Shown in pieces: positions 23,475-35,748 of a DNA stretch of 64,000 bases (positions are counted from its first letter, which is position 1; every line of letters starts with the position of its first letter). The notes beneath the pieces are model-generated. The model was not told where the DNA came from. It did not search any database and was given only the letters and a program-made list of their open reading frames with translations. A program made the position numbers and the translations under genes. The DNA lies in assembly GCA_009760855.2 (NCBI GenBank), contig WPIO01000010.1, positions 2,507,001 to 2,571,000 on the forward strand, in the 5' to 3' direction. This DNA comes from Cristatella mucedo. Taxonomy: Eukaryota; Bryozoa; Phylactolaemata; Cristatellidae.

Positions 23475-23690
23475 AATGACTCACCGAATAGCAAACCGTC
23501 GCTCAACAAGAGCGACTGGGGTCTGCTTCTTGCCTTATATACCGACCGAGTCGGAAGTCGTACATTAATATGGTTACCTTTTTAAATATCGCACTGCTGA
23601 TAAGTCTTAGTTTGTCCTGGATATTTGTTTGTGAGTGGCAGTAGTTTTTAATTCAGCGTCGGCGACCAAGTTCATAATAATGGCGTTAAC
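23475..23690 (-). promoter_or_regulatory. TATA-containing inverted-repeat copy 2
   Basis: Read on the minus strand: 'gacgctgaattaaaaact', 'tgccactcac', 'gtgcgatatttaaaaaggtaac', 'acttccgactc', a TATA-like 'tatataaggcaagaagcagacc' (TATA at 23541-23533), then 'gagcgacggtttgcta' and 'gtcattgtactg'. Each block has its counterpart in 18900-19105. The two copies face each other 4.4 kb apart. Confidence 0.5.
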
Positions 23691-25534
23691 GTAATGTAAA
23701 ACTGGCGGCATCGCTCCTCCATGACTATTTTGCCCATATTGAGTTCTAGCTTTCCGTGTTGTTCCAACCTCTGACCTCCGAACCCACCTATCGGGGCGCT
23801 CCACACTTAATTAAGCAAACGACCAAGTTCTAATACTTATACGTTCAAATAAATGAGATCTTGGTACCCGGTTTGGGCGACAGATGGCTGCCACCGTTCG
23901 CAATGTCCTAATAGGCGAAGTCGAAGCGAAAGAACCTAAAGGCTGTTTTCAGTTGGCAGCAAACGGTTCAAAAATTCAGGGAGCGTCGTGAGACAGCGGC
24001 CACTAACCCACTAGTATGTGTTGAGCCATTGACATGTAAGAACAGAAAACCTGTAGCAGTGGAGTCGGTAGCGGTTCGGCAGTGGGTCGGTTTCAGCCAG
24101 GCATAGGTCGAAGGATACAGGTTAAGATCGACCTCAATTATCATTTTAGTCGTGCATTGCATACTGATCGAGAATTCCAAGGTCAAACGTTGCAATGCCC
24201 CACGTTATGTTAAATGGAACTTAGCAGCTCATGAATTAGCTCGGATAAGATAAGGCTTACGAGCAGCGCGATTTATTATTATATTCTTTGCAGTGCCCAC
24301 GTCTACTGACAATATGAAACACCTGCTTTTGTAGTTTTTAAAACAAGCGCCGTGACTGATTCAGACAAATGTTCTTTGGCTGTGACATGTTCGCGCTTGG
24401 GCCTCTCTCAAAGTACAGTGCCACGAAGAATGCTAAGTATGCTTGCAGTCTCTCTGTCAATAAATGCTTGAATGGTTTCAGTAGCCTCAAAGCCTTTATG
24501 GGAAATTGACTCGACGAGTTCAATGATGCTCTTTGCCTCTGCAGTGTACCTAACATCTCAGAAAAAGTGATCTCAGATAAAATCCGATGCTCTGTTCTTA
24601 TTAGTTTCGGCCATTTCGACTGATAGCTGGTCCGTTGAAGTCATTCTGTCTCATGCATTTCTCATTCCATGTCGTTGCCGGTTCGTTGTCGACAGAGAGA
24701 ATCCAGCCGATCAAAACGCCAGCCTCTCGACCAGCCATCGCACGATCCGTGCTATTCTTAGACTTGTGCACACCCGTAGGATATGCAAGCCCGACTTCCG
24801 ATCAATACTTATTCAATTCGTCCTGTCGGCAATTTAGAAACGCGGCTAGCAAGCATGTCAATCAGGATTCGATATAACCGTTCTACCCAGCTGAATATAT
24901 CTTGCTGCTGAGAGACGCCCAAACTTCGTCAATTTAAGAAGTTGTGTGCTATTACTTGACAGCATCAGAAAACATTGTATACAGATGGGTACTGAGATCA
25001 ATAACAGATTTGATGGCCCCGTTTTGTCTGTACCACACATTTATGTTAGCAGTATTGGTAGACTACAGAGCTTCAGAAATTACTTGCCTATGGACGTCTA
25101 AACGCTTACTGCTTGGAGCTGGTTTACCGTTTCCTACGCTAGCCACCGAGTAAGATACGTTTGAACCTGCTGATTAGTTAGGATCATGCGTTCCTATTAC
25201 ATTTATTAATCTTCTTTCAAATGCATTTCTAGATGCAATTGCTTTTGCAAAGGTTGGTTAAGTATGATCTAACAAAAGAAATGCCCCCTGAAGGGTGGAA
25301 GGTAGCTGAGTCTGGAGGCCCGCTCCTTTTGTATTCAAGGCATTATCTAGAACTGCCTTGAGCGACGTTCCAGCTGGGAAAGTGCTGCAAGGGGTTTCTC
25401 AAAATTGGTTATCACCTGGCCTGCTGTTGACCCGGTGGTTCAATCTGAAGCTTGCTTTGGGTTCCTGGCTCAATGTGCAATACAACCGTGTCAAATTTTA
25501 TTAATGTACAATACAACCGTGTCAACAAACGAAA

Positions 25535-26035
25535 TTATTTTTGAAAAACGCCTCGATCTGCTCGTATTGACTGAGACCTAAGTAAAATTATTTAACTGCA
25601 TTACCATAATTGGCAAAAACCCGACAGGCTTCTCTTTGTTTCAGCCTTCTAGATAAATCAAACTAGAGGTGCGATTGCAGTTATCATACGCTCTTCCGTC
25701 AATTTCAAGCCGTTTTTGTGCAATCTGCAATCTGTGAAACAGTCTTCTGAATGTGTTGTTTTGAGACCACCCAACAAAAAGTTACCAATAACGGCAGTAG
25801 TCCGGCGCCGTCTTCAGATACAAAGTCTTCCGTTTCACATTAATCTGACCTCTTTTCGCTTCTGTGCGCAATAAATCGACCTTTAATAGTTATGGGCGAT
25901 TTTCATGTTCATTTTCATAACTTATCTGACACCCTCAGCACCAATATTCAGATTTGGCTACCACATCTTCTCTTGCGACTCATATGCAAAATCCTATTCA
26001 TATCAGAGGTGACACGCTAGACAAAAAATCAAAGC
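25535..26035 (+). mobile_element. L2 endonuclease-domain relic
   Basis: The frames read EKRLDLLVLTET (the APE endonuclease motif ending in the catalytic Glu), KNPTGFSLFQPSR, an FxxHF 'GRFSCSFS' stretch where GDFN should be, and THMQNPIHIRGDTLDK (counterpart of the PTHxxGHxLD motif). Several stops and frameshifts are present. It is the 5' half of an L2-type ORF and is not continuous with the RT copy at 26375. Confidence 0.6.
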
Positions 26036-26124
26036 AGCACACAGGGGAAAACATTTTAAAATACTACAGTACTTTTACAGCACAGCAAGTACCGTAACAT
26101 GACCAGCACTTTAACGAAATGACA

Positions 26125-26195
26125 ATAATACGTTTGTATAGCATCATCAGAGAACTGAATCTCTATATAGGCACTTTGCATGTGTAGCATATAAA
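26125..26195 (-). mobile_element. L2-A 3' tail remnant, antisense
   Basis: The short segment 'agcatcatcagagaactgaatctctatataggcactttgcat' matches the antisense L2-A tail. Confidence 0.55.
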
Positions 26196-26374
26196 GCATT
26201 ACCAAATTTTTGATAGTAACATCCGAAAGCAGCAGGCGCAGTGTAAGTAGGTATGCATGTGCACGCCGAGGTCGAATCACAAAGACTCACCAAGACACCA
26301 TTCTACTTTACTCTACTCCTTAGCACTAGCCACCATAGGTGCCCGCCCTCACAGCTAGGAGCTATCAAATTACT

Positions 26375-27255
26375 AGGCATATCTCCAGTTGAATCAGCTC
26401 GAAATCTAGGTGTCATATTCCAAAGCGACCTCTCGTTAGACGACCACATCAGCTCCACAGTCAAATCCGCCTATTTTCAGCTTCATAACATTGCTAAAAT
26501 TCGGGCCTGTTTAGATAAAAATACCACGTCCAAGTTGGTCCATGCATTCGTGACATCTCGTCTCGACTTCTGCAACTCACTGCTCACTGGCCTACCAGCA
26601 TGTGCGATCAGGCGATTGCAGCTGGTGCAAAACTCTGCAGCTAGGCTTGTCTGTCGTGAGCGTCGCAGTTGCCACATTACTCCACTTCTCGCCGACCTGC
26701 ACTGGCTACCAGTCAAGCAACGGATTGACTTCAAGGTTTTGTCGCTCACTTTTAGGTCCCTTTATTCTATGGCTCCAGCCTATCTGTCAGATATACTACC
26801 CCATCAGACTAAGCATCGTACCACCCGCTTTTCGGAATCCAACAGTCTAGAAATACCTCATACAAACCTTAAATCCTTTGGAGACCGTGCATTTAGTTCA
26901 TATGCTCCCAAAGCCTGGAACTCTCTCCCGACCTGCATCAGAACATCCCCTGACCTGACCACATTTAAAAGGAACCTAAAAACACACCTATTTAGGACAG
27001 CATTTAGTGGGTCCCTGTGATTCGTCCTTCATGTGCTTATGCGTGCTGACACTGTGCATGCTGCCACTAACCACATTTGCATGCTGACCCTGTGCATGTC
27101 ACCCCTAACCATATTATTCATTTCGTTTGTTTTTTCAAGCATGATTTTACTTACCTTTCAATTGCATTTCACTTTACAGCAAATGTAAAGCGCCTAGAGA
27201 GAGATTAAGTTCTCTGAGGGCACTTTATCAAGTGAATTATTATTATTATTATTAT
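26375..27255 (+). mobile_element. L2-A LINE C-terminal fragment with intact 3' end
   Basis: An uninterrupted frame from about 26380 to 27020 reads ISPVESARNLGVIFQSDLSL, then KSAYFQLHNIAKIRACLDKN, HAFVTSRLDFCNSLLTGLPA, LADLHWLPVKQRIDFKVLSL, FGDRAFSSYAPKAWNSLPTC and LKTHLFRTAFSGSL, followed by a stop. The complete 3' UTR and an (ATT)n tail at 27230-27255 follow. The uninterrupted frame suggests it is one of the youngest copies here. It is 5'-truncated just after the RT palm. Confidence 0.92.
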
Positions 27256-27289
27256 TACTATTAGGCACCGGAGGATTTGACGGATTACC

Positions 27290-27410
27290 ACAACCAACAC
27301 AATCCACTCTAGTTAGGCGTAATTCTTCCCTTTGCAGCAAATGTAAAGCGCCTAGGAAGAGATTGAGTTCTCTGAGAGCGCTTTATCAATTGCATTATTA
27401 TTATTGTTAC
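27290..27410 (+). mobile_element. Extra L2-A 3' tail
   Basis: A second tail ('cctttgcagcaaatgtaaagcgcctagg', 'gagagcgctttatcaattgc', ATT repeat) lies directly downstream of the copy ending at 27255. It carries no coding sequence and may be a severely truncated insertion or a tail duplication. Confidence 0.7.
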
Positions 27411-27639
27411 TGACATTAACGTTATCAAGCTCAAATTTAGGGCTAATATTATGATATACGTTCAATTTTATCTACCCACCAAATTAGATGACGCTGCGAG
27501 GAGGCTCACTTATGCAAATGAGCTTCAACGACGGATACCTGTATCACAATCCACCGAAAATCAGCTGTGCACAGCTCCAAAAAAGTTCGATATATCAAAC
27601 TACGAAACATGCATGCACTATGTGCCCAGAAAAGCTCGC

Positions 27640-30600
27640 GCGATTTCGTTCACAGGTTCTCATCAAGTCCACTAAAACAACGTTGCAGTGGCCTAGGCCA
27701 ATGCAGCAATCCACTACATTCCAGCCCCCAACGAAAGAAATCCTGCTCTAAAAGCTCCTTCTTTAATTGCATCCGACAGCACTCTCTCCTACAATTGCAT
27801 GTAACAAGTTTCACTTGCATTGGCACGGTCGTTCTTGTGTAATGCCTTGCAATCGACTGCAACAGCCCGGGCCATTAACTCAATCCAGTTCAATAGATCG
27901 AATCCACCGTGAAAGAAAACAGAAATATGTTAAGCTGAGCTCTAGTTTTTTATTGCATATTAAAGTGCACACCACTGTGTGCACACCCGTGTAAAATTTA
28001 AAAAAATTGTACACCCTTGAACTGTGGCAATGTCTGAAAATCGCCTGAAATGACCTGGGAAACTACAGCAATCCACTATATTCCACTGCAAATCATCCTC
28101 AAATTGCCATCGCAAAGCTCTTATTGACAAAGAATGTAGGACTATACTCAGTTCTAAGTGCACCCACACAATTTCGCTCCACTGCTCACACACGTTCTCA
28201 TGCAGGGACCGGCAATCGCCCGCAACGGTCTGGTCCCATACTGCAATCCGTGTCAATCTTCGGCAATTCCCTGCAATCTGCCACACAGCAACCAGATCGC
28301 GTACGTTGGCTCTAGTTATGATTTTACACTGATCTACTCTTTTGTTATTGTGTACTCCTATAACTTCACGATGTCTCGATCTGTCTGCATAATAATAATA
28401 ATAATAATATTGCACTTGATAAAGCGCCCTCAGAGAACTTAATCTCTTTCTAGGCGCTTTACATTTGCTGCAAAGTGATACGCAATAGAATAGTAAGTAA
28501 AATCATGCTTGAAAAACAAACAAAATGAACAATATGGTTAGGGGTGACATGCACAGGGTCAGCATGCAAATGTGGTTAGTGGCAGCATGCACAGTGTCAG
28601 CACGCATAAGCACAACAAGGACGAATCACAGGGACCCACTAAATGCTGTCCTAAATAGGTGTGTTTTTAAGTTTCTTTTAAATGTGGTCAGGTCAGGGGA
28701 TGTTCTGATGCAGGTCGGGAGGGAGTTCCAGGCTTTGGGAGCATACGAGCTAAATGCACGGTCTCCAAAGGATTTAAGGTTTGTACGAGGTATTTCTAGA
28801 TGAACTGGGATTGATTTCGACGTCCAGGAGCGATATGTCAATCCACCAAAACCTGCGGCAAAACGAACATAATACGTACACTTCAAGGTGTAAGAGTGAT
28901 TGCACGTTGCTCTAATGTCCAGTTATTGTACAATTACCTTGACCATTCTTCAGCGATGCCCTGCAATCGCTTGCAATGGCCTGGGTCAATACCACAAACT
29001 ACAGCAATTTGATGCAAAATGCCTTGAATGAATGCATGTTACAAAGAACACTGGTTAAAGTCAACCAAGTCATCTAAAGCAATTGAGACCGTACAATCTC
29101 GGGTAGAGCATGGCAATCTTCGGCAACGGCTTGCCTCAAAGCAGCAATTCCGTACAATCTGTGGCAAGTCGACCACACATTGGCTGCACCAATTGTCATC
29201 GCATTTCAGATTTCTTTGAGCTAAAAGTGAAATCGTAGGACTTTCAAGCTATATTGCACGGTAATTGTCAAAAATGCACAGCAATCGAAAGAAATAACAA
29301 GGACGACTACCCCAACCCTCAGCAAATAGACGAAAAATCGGCTGCATCATGCTCCAATTGTCACTCCACGTAACATCTCATTGCCTGTACGCATACTTTC
29401 AACCCTCTCTGACCGTTCAATGTTGGGCAATTGCCCGGACAAATGTGCTAATTCATTATGATCCATCGAAAATCACCGGAAAGTGACAGGACCAAGATCA
29501 AGTTAATCTTACCTATCACAGAGCAACGTTTTCAAAGTGCAATTGCGTTCTTGCAACGATTCGCACACGTACAATCGCTCAGAAATGAAAGTTATCGACA
29601 GCAATAGCCGGAAAAACTACTGTAACTCGCGGCCGATTGACGAGAAATTGGCAGCAAGATTCCCCAATTGAAATTTCTTATAAAATTTGGCTGCTTTCAA
29701 AGTAATCCTTTTGCACTTTCAAGATGCCTCGCTCGTTAGATTTCAGCAATGAACGGCAATGCACAGCGACGGTCAGCTCACAAAGTGCAATCCATTGAGA
29801 ATTCACAAGATTGGCTATAAGAAACTGAAACTCTCGATCCGCGTGACATGTAACAGTGCGCCTGCATATATTTTGCCCACTGTGCTCGTTCAATCGAAGG
29901 CAATGCACAGCGATCGACGGCAGTTGCCCGAGAAAATTAGCCAATCCATGACAGCACATTGCAAATGGACCAACAGTGTCTGAGAGAAGCTCCGACTTTT
30001 CTTGCATGTGTCACTACAGTGCATTAAAAGTGCAACCAGATCCTTGAAAACAATCGAGAACGCAAAATCCAGGGCATTGTACGGCAAGCGACTGCAATTG
30101 CCCGACCTCAAATATCGGTTTCAAATTTGCTGAAATCGGCTGCTCGAATTTGTAATGACCATGCCTCATAACGATCACCGTCCAAACACGTACTGTCATT
30201 TCGCCTGTTCGATTCTGGGCGATGCGTGGCCATCGACGGCAATTTCATAAGAATAAAACAGCAATCTATGATTGTCTGTTACAATTACTGACAAAGCTGG
30301 TTTGAGAAGATGAGTTTTCATTGCGCATTAAAATGTTAACAATGCAACAGCATCATCTCAACGAATCGCAAGCGAATATTCGAGGGCATTGCAGGGAAAT
30401 CGACAGAAACCGCTTGGGAAAAAACAGAAATTTAAAGCGGTCCATTAAGAATAGGTCGAATGCCGCTAGCTGACACTCACATTTAGATTTCAGATTCGTT
30501 TTTTAGTGAACAAGGGAAGTACCACTGGGAATGCTAGTTCTCGATCGCTGCATTACAATCAACTGCAACGGCCCATACCAATACTGCAACATTCTACGAT

Positions 30601-30745
30601 CCGTCACAAATCGACTGCACATAGGCTTACCAAAGCTAAGGTAGACATCATGTATTGCATCACACTTTTTAAAGTGTGATTCATATCTACTGAAATGCAA
30701 ACATTTGCAATAAAGGCAAAGCCATTGCCATCGCTTGCCATGAGG
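27640..30745 (+). repeat. Diverged tandem array, ~157-bp units (left inverted arm)
   Basis: A core like 'ggcaatcgacggcaattgcccgg' recurs at about 27690, 27850, 28030, 28210, 28960, 29115, 29275, 29430, 29595, 29750, 29912, 30085, 30232, 30397, 30556 and 30727. That is a spacing of roughly 145-175 bp once the L2 insertion at 28385-28800 is removed. Units are strongly diverged. The short frames in it are not conserved between units. The part 28230-29310 is inverted-homologous to 34610-33790. Confidence 0.65.
28385..28800 (-). mobile_element. L2-A 3' fragment inserted in the satellite-like array
   Basis: An (ATT)n end at 28389-28410, the full antisense 3' UTR, and a minus-strand frame LEIPRTNLKSFGDRAFSSYA to RNLKTHLFRTAFSGSL are present. 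The homologous position in the right arm (about 34430) lacks it, so it arrived after the arms formed. Confidence 0.9.
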
Positions 30746-30774
30746 TTCCTAGGAGTGCAGGTAAACGACTAGGT

Positions 30775-31020
30775 TAGCAAAAGCGGTTGGTACAACGCTT
30801 AGCCTGGTGGGGGACTATATGTTGAAGGTAGGCTTGAGCCAAATAGTGAAAGGACGTAACAGTCAGTGACGGAACAATGAAGTCAACGAGCTGTAAGACT
30901 GAGAGCCAGTGCAGGTCGGCTGGATGTGGTGTGATGTGGCAACTGCTGCACTCTTGACTGACAAGCCTAGATGCTGAGTTTTGCACTAACTGTAAGCGCT
31001 TGATTGCACAGACCAATATA
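30775..31020 (-). mobile_element. L2-A internal C-terminal fragment
   Basis: The minus frame reads CAIKRLQLVQNSASRLVSQE, then ADLHWLSVLQLVDFIVPSLT and HQAKRCTNRF. Both the 3' end and the RT palm are missing. Confidence 0.82.
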
Positions 31021-31504
31021 CTGCAAATACCTTGTTTTATTATTATAATATAATAATATTTTCATAAAAATATTGTTGTTTGGGTAGCTAGGACCAGTCT
31101 CGTCGTGATCGGCGACATTGAAGTCGAAACAACGAAGTGATCGGCGACATTGAAGCTCACGTCCACGTGCATGCACTCATTTACAAGTTCATTGCCTGTA
31201 TGGTGATTCTTTGCGATTCGAATTCACGTCTTTTGTCTTACTCCTCGAGTTCTCGCATACTCTACCAGCAAAGATCTGGCTCGGAAAAGGAGATGTACCT
31301 GAGTGCTAACTATACCTGTAAAGGAAACGTGTGAAGACGAGTGAAGTTTGGCACTGTTTTTTGCTCTTATAATGTCACATATGTATATAACCGATTGTTT
31401 TCTTTCCATACATAACTTCTGTAAAAGCTTATGTTACGCAGAAAGTCGCGAATGACGCTCAAAACGATACCTTTGTGATCATTAGATTTTATTAACTGTT
31501 TATT

Positions 31505-31845
31505 GGGCTAACATGTGCTCCCAAAGCCTGGTGTTCACTCGCTACTCGAGTCCCAACATCTCGTACCTTGTCCAGATTAAAAAAAACTAAAAACCCATTT
31601 ATGTACGACAGCATGTAGTGGATTCCTGTGATTGGTCCTTTACATGCTAGTGCCTGCTGACACGTCTGTATGCTGCCACTAACCACACTTGCATACTGAC
31701 CTATCACATGTCTCCTCTAAGTAATTTATTCTAGCAGTTTATAGAGCGACCGTTCTTCCTTTGCAGCAATTATAAAGCACCTAAAATGAGATTCCGTTCT
31801 CTGAGGGCACTTTATCAAATGTATTATTATTATTATTATTACATT
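31505..31845 (+). mobile_element. L2-A 3' fragment
   Basis: It begins at the 'ATCAPKAW' equivalent (gtgctcccaaagcctgg), runs through the decayed C-terminus and the 3' UTR, and ends in (ATT)n at 31822-31845. Confidence 0.8.
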
Positions 31846-32784
31846 ATTCAAGCCCTCTATTTTAACATATAATAACAGTGACAAACAAAGACGTATTTTC
31901 TTTACTTTATAAGTTGGTTAAGGCAGTGTTTTTCAACCTTCCTAAAGCCGCGACTCTTTGTTACAGTTCTTCATATTGTGGCGACCCCAACCGTGAATTT
32001 ATAATGTCAGAAATGTGGAAACTCTTGTTTTCCGGTGGTCTTAGGCAAACCCTGTGAAAAGGTCGTACTGCCCCCAACCGGGTCATGACCCACAGTTCGA
32101 GAACCACTGGTTAGTGAGATACTTGCAAGATTGATTCAGGACCTAAGCACATCCGGTTTTAATTTCGCTTTGCTTGAGCAGCCCCTGAGGTTCGCAGATA
32201 ATTAATATATACATTTCACCTCTTATCGATGTATACTTATTGAGATTGAGGGTGCTAAATTTAACAAATAGATAATGCTTCTTTGGTAGCTAACGTACAG
32301 TCTCCTGGAAAGAAAGAACTTTCTCTGAGGCTGCTAAAGAAGTGTATGATTCCTATTACGATCAAGGTTTGCTTGTACGGTTCTTTGTCAGACCAAAAGG
32401 GTCCCTAATCGCTTGGTACTGTCATGCTTACTGAGAGTTCACACCGCCGGAGAATTCATCGACAGCCCTTAGGTAGAGCTCGATAAATATATATCTACAA
32501 ATTTCACCTCAACATCAATACCGTTGTGGGAGCCTAAATTGTTTTCTAACAAATGCAGCTTCTCGCCTTAACGCTGTAGTTTTAGTTCTTACCGGAAATC
32601 TAATGCTCACAAAACCTGGCTTGACAGGCCCGGTGAAATGTGTTTTTTTCAGCTAACCACACGTCTCCCTCACATAGTACGCTTGTGTGACTGATACCCC
32701 GGGTCTCATGGCTTGGAATGAGCATGTACATTAACAAGGGCAGAGAAATTACGGGCAGTACTGATTTCCGTACACACATTTGCA

Positions 32785-32880
32785 CTTTATAAGATAATAA
32801 TAACATTAATATTTTTGTTTAGCAACCTCAGAGAAGGGAATCTCATTATAGACGCTTTAGAGATCGTGTTTTGACAGCAT
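32785..32880 (-). mobile_element. L2-A tail remnant, antisense
   Basis: An ATT-rich start followed by 'gcaacctcagagaagggaatctcattatagacgctttag' resembles the antisense L2 tail. Confidence 0.5.
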
Positions 32881-33339
32881 TACCAAAGCTTCATTGTGAT
32901 TAAACAAACCGTCCTCAATTGGTACTTCTTTGCTGCTGATATAATTACATAAAACCAACAACGTGCGACGACCATGCAATCATGTACGTTTATGCAAAAG
33001 GTCGCATGGCCAGATTGGTGAGATCAAGGTTCTTAGATGTGTTGTGTGCACACAAAGCAGCACGGCCATTAATTGAGCTCTGGTAATCTCCCATTCGTCG
33101 CACCCGTTCCCTGTGAGCCAAGGTAGATGCACACCGTGGACCTACAGTTTGAACAGTTCGGCATTCTAGGAGCGGAGCATTTCCGTTGCTGTGCAATACT
33201 CGACAATAAATGTGCACAGTTACATCGAAATTTTCGGATTAACTTTAAACTTATAGAATGTACTGTGCAATTATGCCACAAGAAGGAAAGCTTCCCGTAG
33301 CCGATTGCTGAGCGGTTTCTAAAAGGTCGTAATGAACTG

Positions 33340-34625
33340 CAGGATTTTCCTGACAATTAGCAATATCTTGCTGTTAATTTCCCGATATCGAACAAATCTT
33401 AGGTTGAAATGGAAGGAGATCACTTTAAAAAGAGGGGGCTGTGCTACCCGACCTATACTTTTAGCTTAGCATAGCCAATTTGGTCAATTGTTGCCTAATT
33501 GCAGAAGATTATTGCTCGGGCAAGTGTCATTTCCGTTAACTGTAATGCAGGGAACGAGAGCTAGCCTCAACAATGTAATTTCCGTGGACCAAAAATTAGA
33601 GTTCAAGACAAGGAGAAATCTATAGAGATCATCGCCGAGCAACTTTCCGTCTATTTGTGACGTTACGTTAAGGATTTCCGTATATTTTTGGGACATTGCC
33701 GTCGATTGCCGTGCTTCACAGACGATTTTAGGTTAGCGATTATTTTTAAAGACGCGGTTACACTTTAAGTGCAACTAAGACACATGGTGACTAGCCACGG
33801 ATTGCAGTGTTGGTCCTTGTCGTTACTTTTGATTGCCGTGCATTTTTTATTATTAGCTTGCAAAATAGCTTGAAAGTCATAAGATTTCAGTTTTACCTCA
33901 AAAAACGTGAAATGCGATGACAATTGAAGCTTTGTGCAGCACAGTGTGGTCGACTTGCCACGCGTTAATAATAATAATCATCATACATTTGATGTAGCCC
34001 CTTCAGAGAACTCAATCTCTTTCAAGGCGCTTTACATTTGCTTCAAAGGGACGCTGTGAGGTATCGTTGCTTTGAGCCGAGCCATCACTTTAGGTTGCCA
34101 CGCATTGTCCGAGATTGTACGAGCACAATAGCTAAAAATGACGTGGTTGACTCTAACAAGTGTTTTATGTAACATGCATTCAAAATTGGAGCACTGGTAC
34201 ACCAATTCAGTCCATTTTGCATCAGATCACTGTATATCGCTGTATTGGCCCGTTCCACTGCAGTCAATTGCTGTGCATTGCTGCCGAACGGTCAAGGTAA
34301 TTTGTAGAGAACTGTGCAATTAAACCAATAGCCGAAAATTAGAGCAAAATGCAATCACTGTTGGAGTACGTATTCTGCTTGTTTTTCTGCGGTTTTCAGG
34401 GGATTGACGTGGTGGGTCTGGCATTGCAATCGCCGTTGCAACTGCAGTTCATCGCTGCAGAATGATCGAGGCAATTACTGTGAAGTTATGCATGTACACA
34501 ATAACCGAAGAGTAGAGCAGCACACGATCTTAAATAGAGCTTCTAGCGTAATCGTTGTGGTGCATGTGTGGCGGATTGCAGGGTATTGCAAGGCCGAATT
34601 CTGGCAAACTTGTGCAGGTCAACGT
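33340..34625 (-). repeat. Right inverted arm of the ~157-bp repeat array
   Basis: It is reverse-complementary to the left arm. For example 'gaatgcatgttaca' (29030-29043) pairs with 34169-34182, 'gtggcaagtcgaccacac' (29161-29178) pairs with 33944-33961, and 'attaccttgacc' (28933-28944) pairs with 34290-34301. Distances between these anchors agree once the L2 tail at 33967-34070 is removed. Homology to the left arm fades below about 33780, although the unit core (caatcgacggcaatgt, antisense near 33700) continues. Confidence 0.7.
33967..34070 (-). mobile_element. L2-A tail inserted in the right arm
   Basis: ATT repeats, then 'gccccttcagagaactcaatctctttcaaggcgctttacatttg'-type tail (in parts). 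It is absent from the matching point of the left arm. Confidence 0.8.
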
Positions 34626-34639
34626 ATGCACGTCAATGC

Positions 34640-34810
34640 AGAGTTGACTCTGGAGCTGATGTGGTTGGCTAATGAAAGGTTACGTTGAAAGATGACACCT
34701 AGGTTTTGTGCCGATTCAGCAGGGGATATGCTGGCAGGGAAGACTTCTAGCGTTAACCTTTCCAATTTTGGAACAGCACTTGGTTTGCCTGTAGTTAACT
34801 CTCGCAGGCT
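34640..34810 (-). mobile_element. L2-A internal fragment
   Basis: The minus frame reads KPSAVPKLERLTLEVFPASI, then SPAESAQNLGVIFQRNLSLA and NHISSRVNSA, matching the segment before the C-terminal domain at 16000-16130. It abuts the end of the right inverted arm. Confidence 0.8.
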
Positions 34811-35586
34811 GCTTTGCAAGCACTCATTTCGCTGTCTTGAACACTAAATTGGTGGCTCTTGTGATCGAGCCTTTAGCTCATTTGCACTGAAGAAACTCGC
34901 TTTCGGCTTCAGTCGCTACAAGGAATGAATTTTTAGCTCGACTCGAGACGTCGTCTCTGGTGAGCTCTTCATATTATTTCTCATGCTTTCCATGACTACC
35001 CGTGCATTAGCTAGGTCAGTCCACTTTACTTGGCAGAGATGTGTGGTTTGGGCATAGTGTTGATAATTAAGCTGATCAACCCACTAAATAATGCAATATC
35101 TGTTTGAAACTGCAGGCTTTCAAGCTGCCTGGAGCTCCGTGGTCATCGCCAGTACATAGTCCAGTAAGCATGACCTCTATAGATAGCCAAATGAGACCAG
35201 AGCTGACTAAAAGCTAAGAGTACCCACGTCATGCACAGCTCCCAGGGCATGAATGTCAATAGACAGTGGAGATTCGGTGATTAGAAATGTTATTTTTAGT
35301 TTTGCCATTCCTACCAAATTTACGCATGTTTTAATTTTGATCGCTCAACTTCTCTGCGTATTTCTTGTGCAGTTTCAAGCCTCATAAGGGTGACGTAAGC
35401 ATGATTAGCGATCAGTTGTTTCGCGAACCGTAAACGAAACGGCAACGAACTACCGATTGGATGAAAGCAGCCGCGCTTTTTCCCAGTAAAAAATGACACG
35501 ACATTTAGTATGCTCCATCATTTATACAAAGCTGCCGAAGCACCTGCACTTTGCCGAGCTGTCGAATGGTTGGTCTTGAAGATCTT

Positions 35587-35748
35587 TCAGCACAGTTGAA
35601 GCTCTGAGCAAACCTGCTGCGGGTCAATGTCGTTTGCCAAAAGGTCGAGGATTGTGGGCAGGTATTGCTCAACGAGGGCTGTGCACATTGGCTGGATGCT
35701 CGATGGAAGGTCTTTGCACACTGTGGAAAGTTTTTCGGCAATATCTTT
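35587..35748 (-). CDS. Saposin-like gene B, exon 4 (last)
   Basis: The acceptor is ttggattgcag at 35749-35750. It encodes 53 residues plus TGA, carries cysteines 3-6 and contains the conserved core EQYLPTILDLLANDIDPQQV. It is 162 nt, exactly the length of exon 4 of gene A, with about 31 of 53 residues identical. Confidence 0.85.
   Translation of the reverse strand, partial: KDIAEKLSTVCKDLPSSIQPMCTALVEQYLPTILDLLANDIDPQQVCSELQLC

Noticed and set aside
24408-24545. Minus-strand frame AKSIIELVESISHKGFEATE
   Set aside because: It looks protein-like but is short, has no start, and matches no family I can name; too weak to annotate.
27640-30745. CRISPR-like array
   Set aside because: The repeats are long, diverged and unequally spaced in a eukaryotic context; it is a decayed tandem or inverted repeat.
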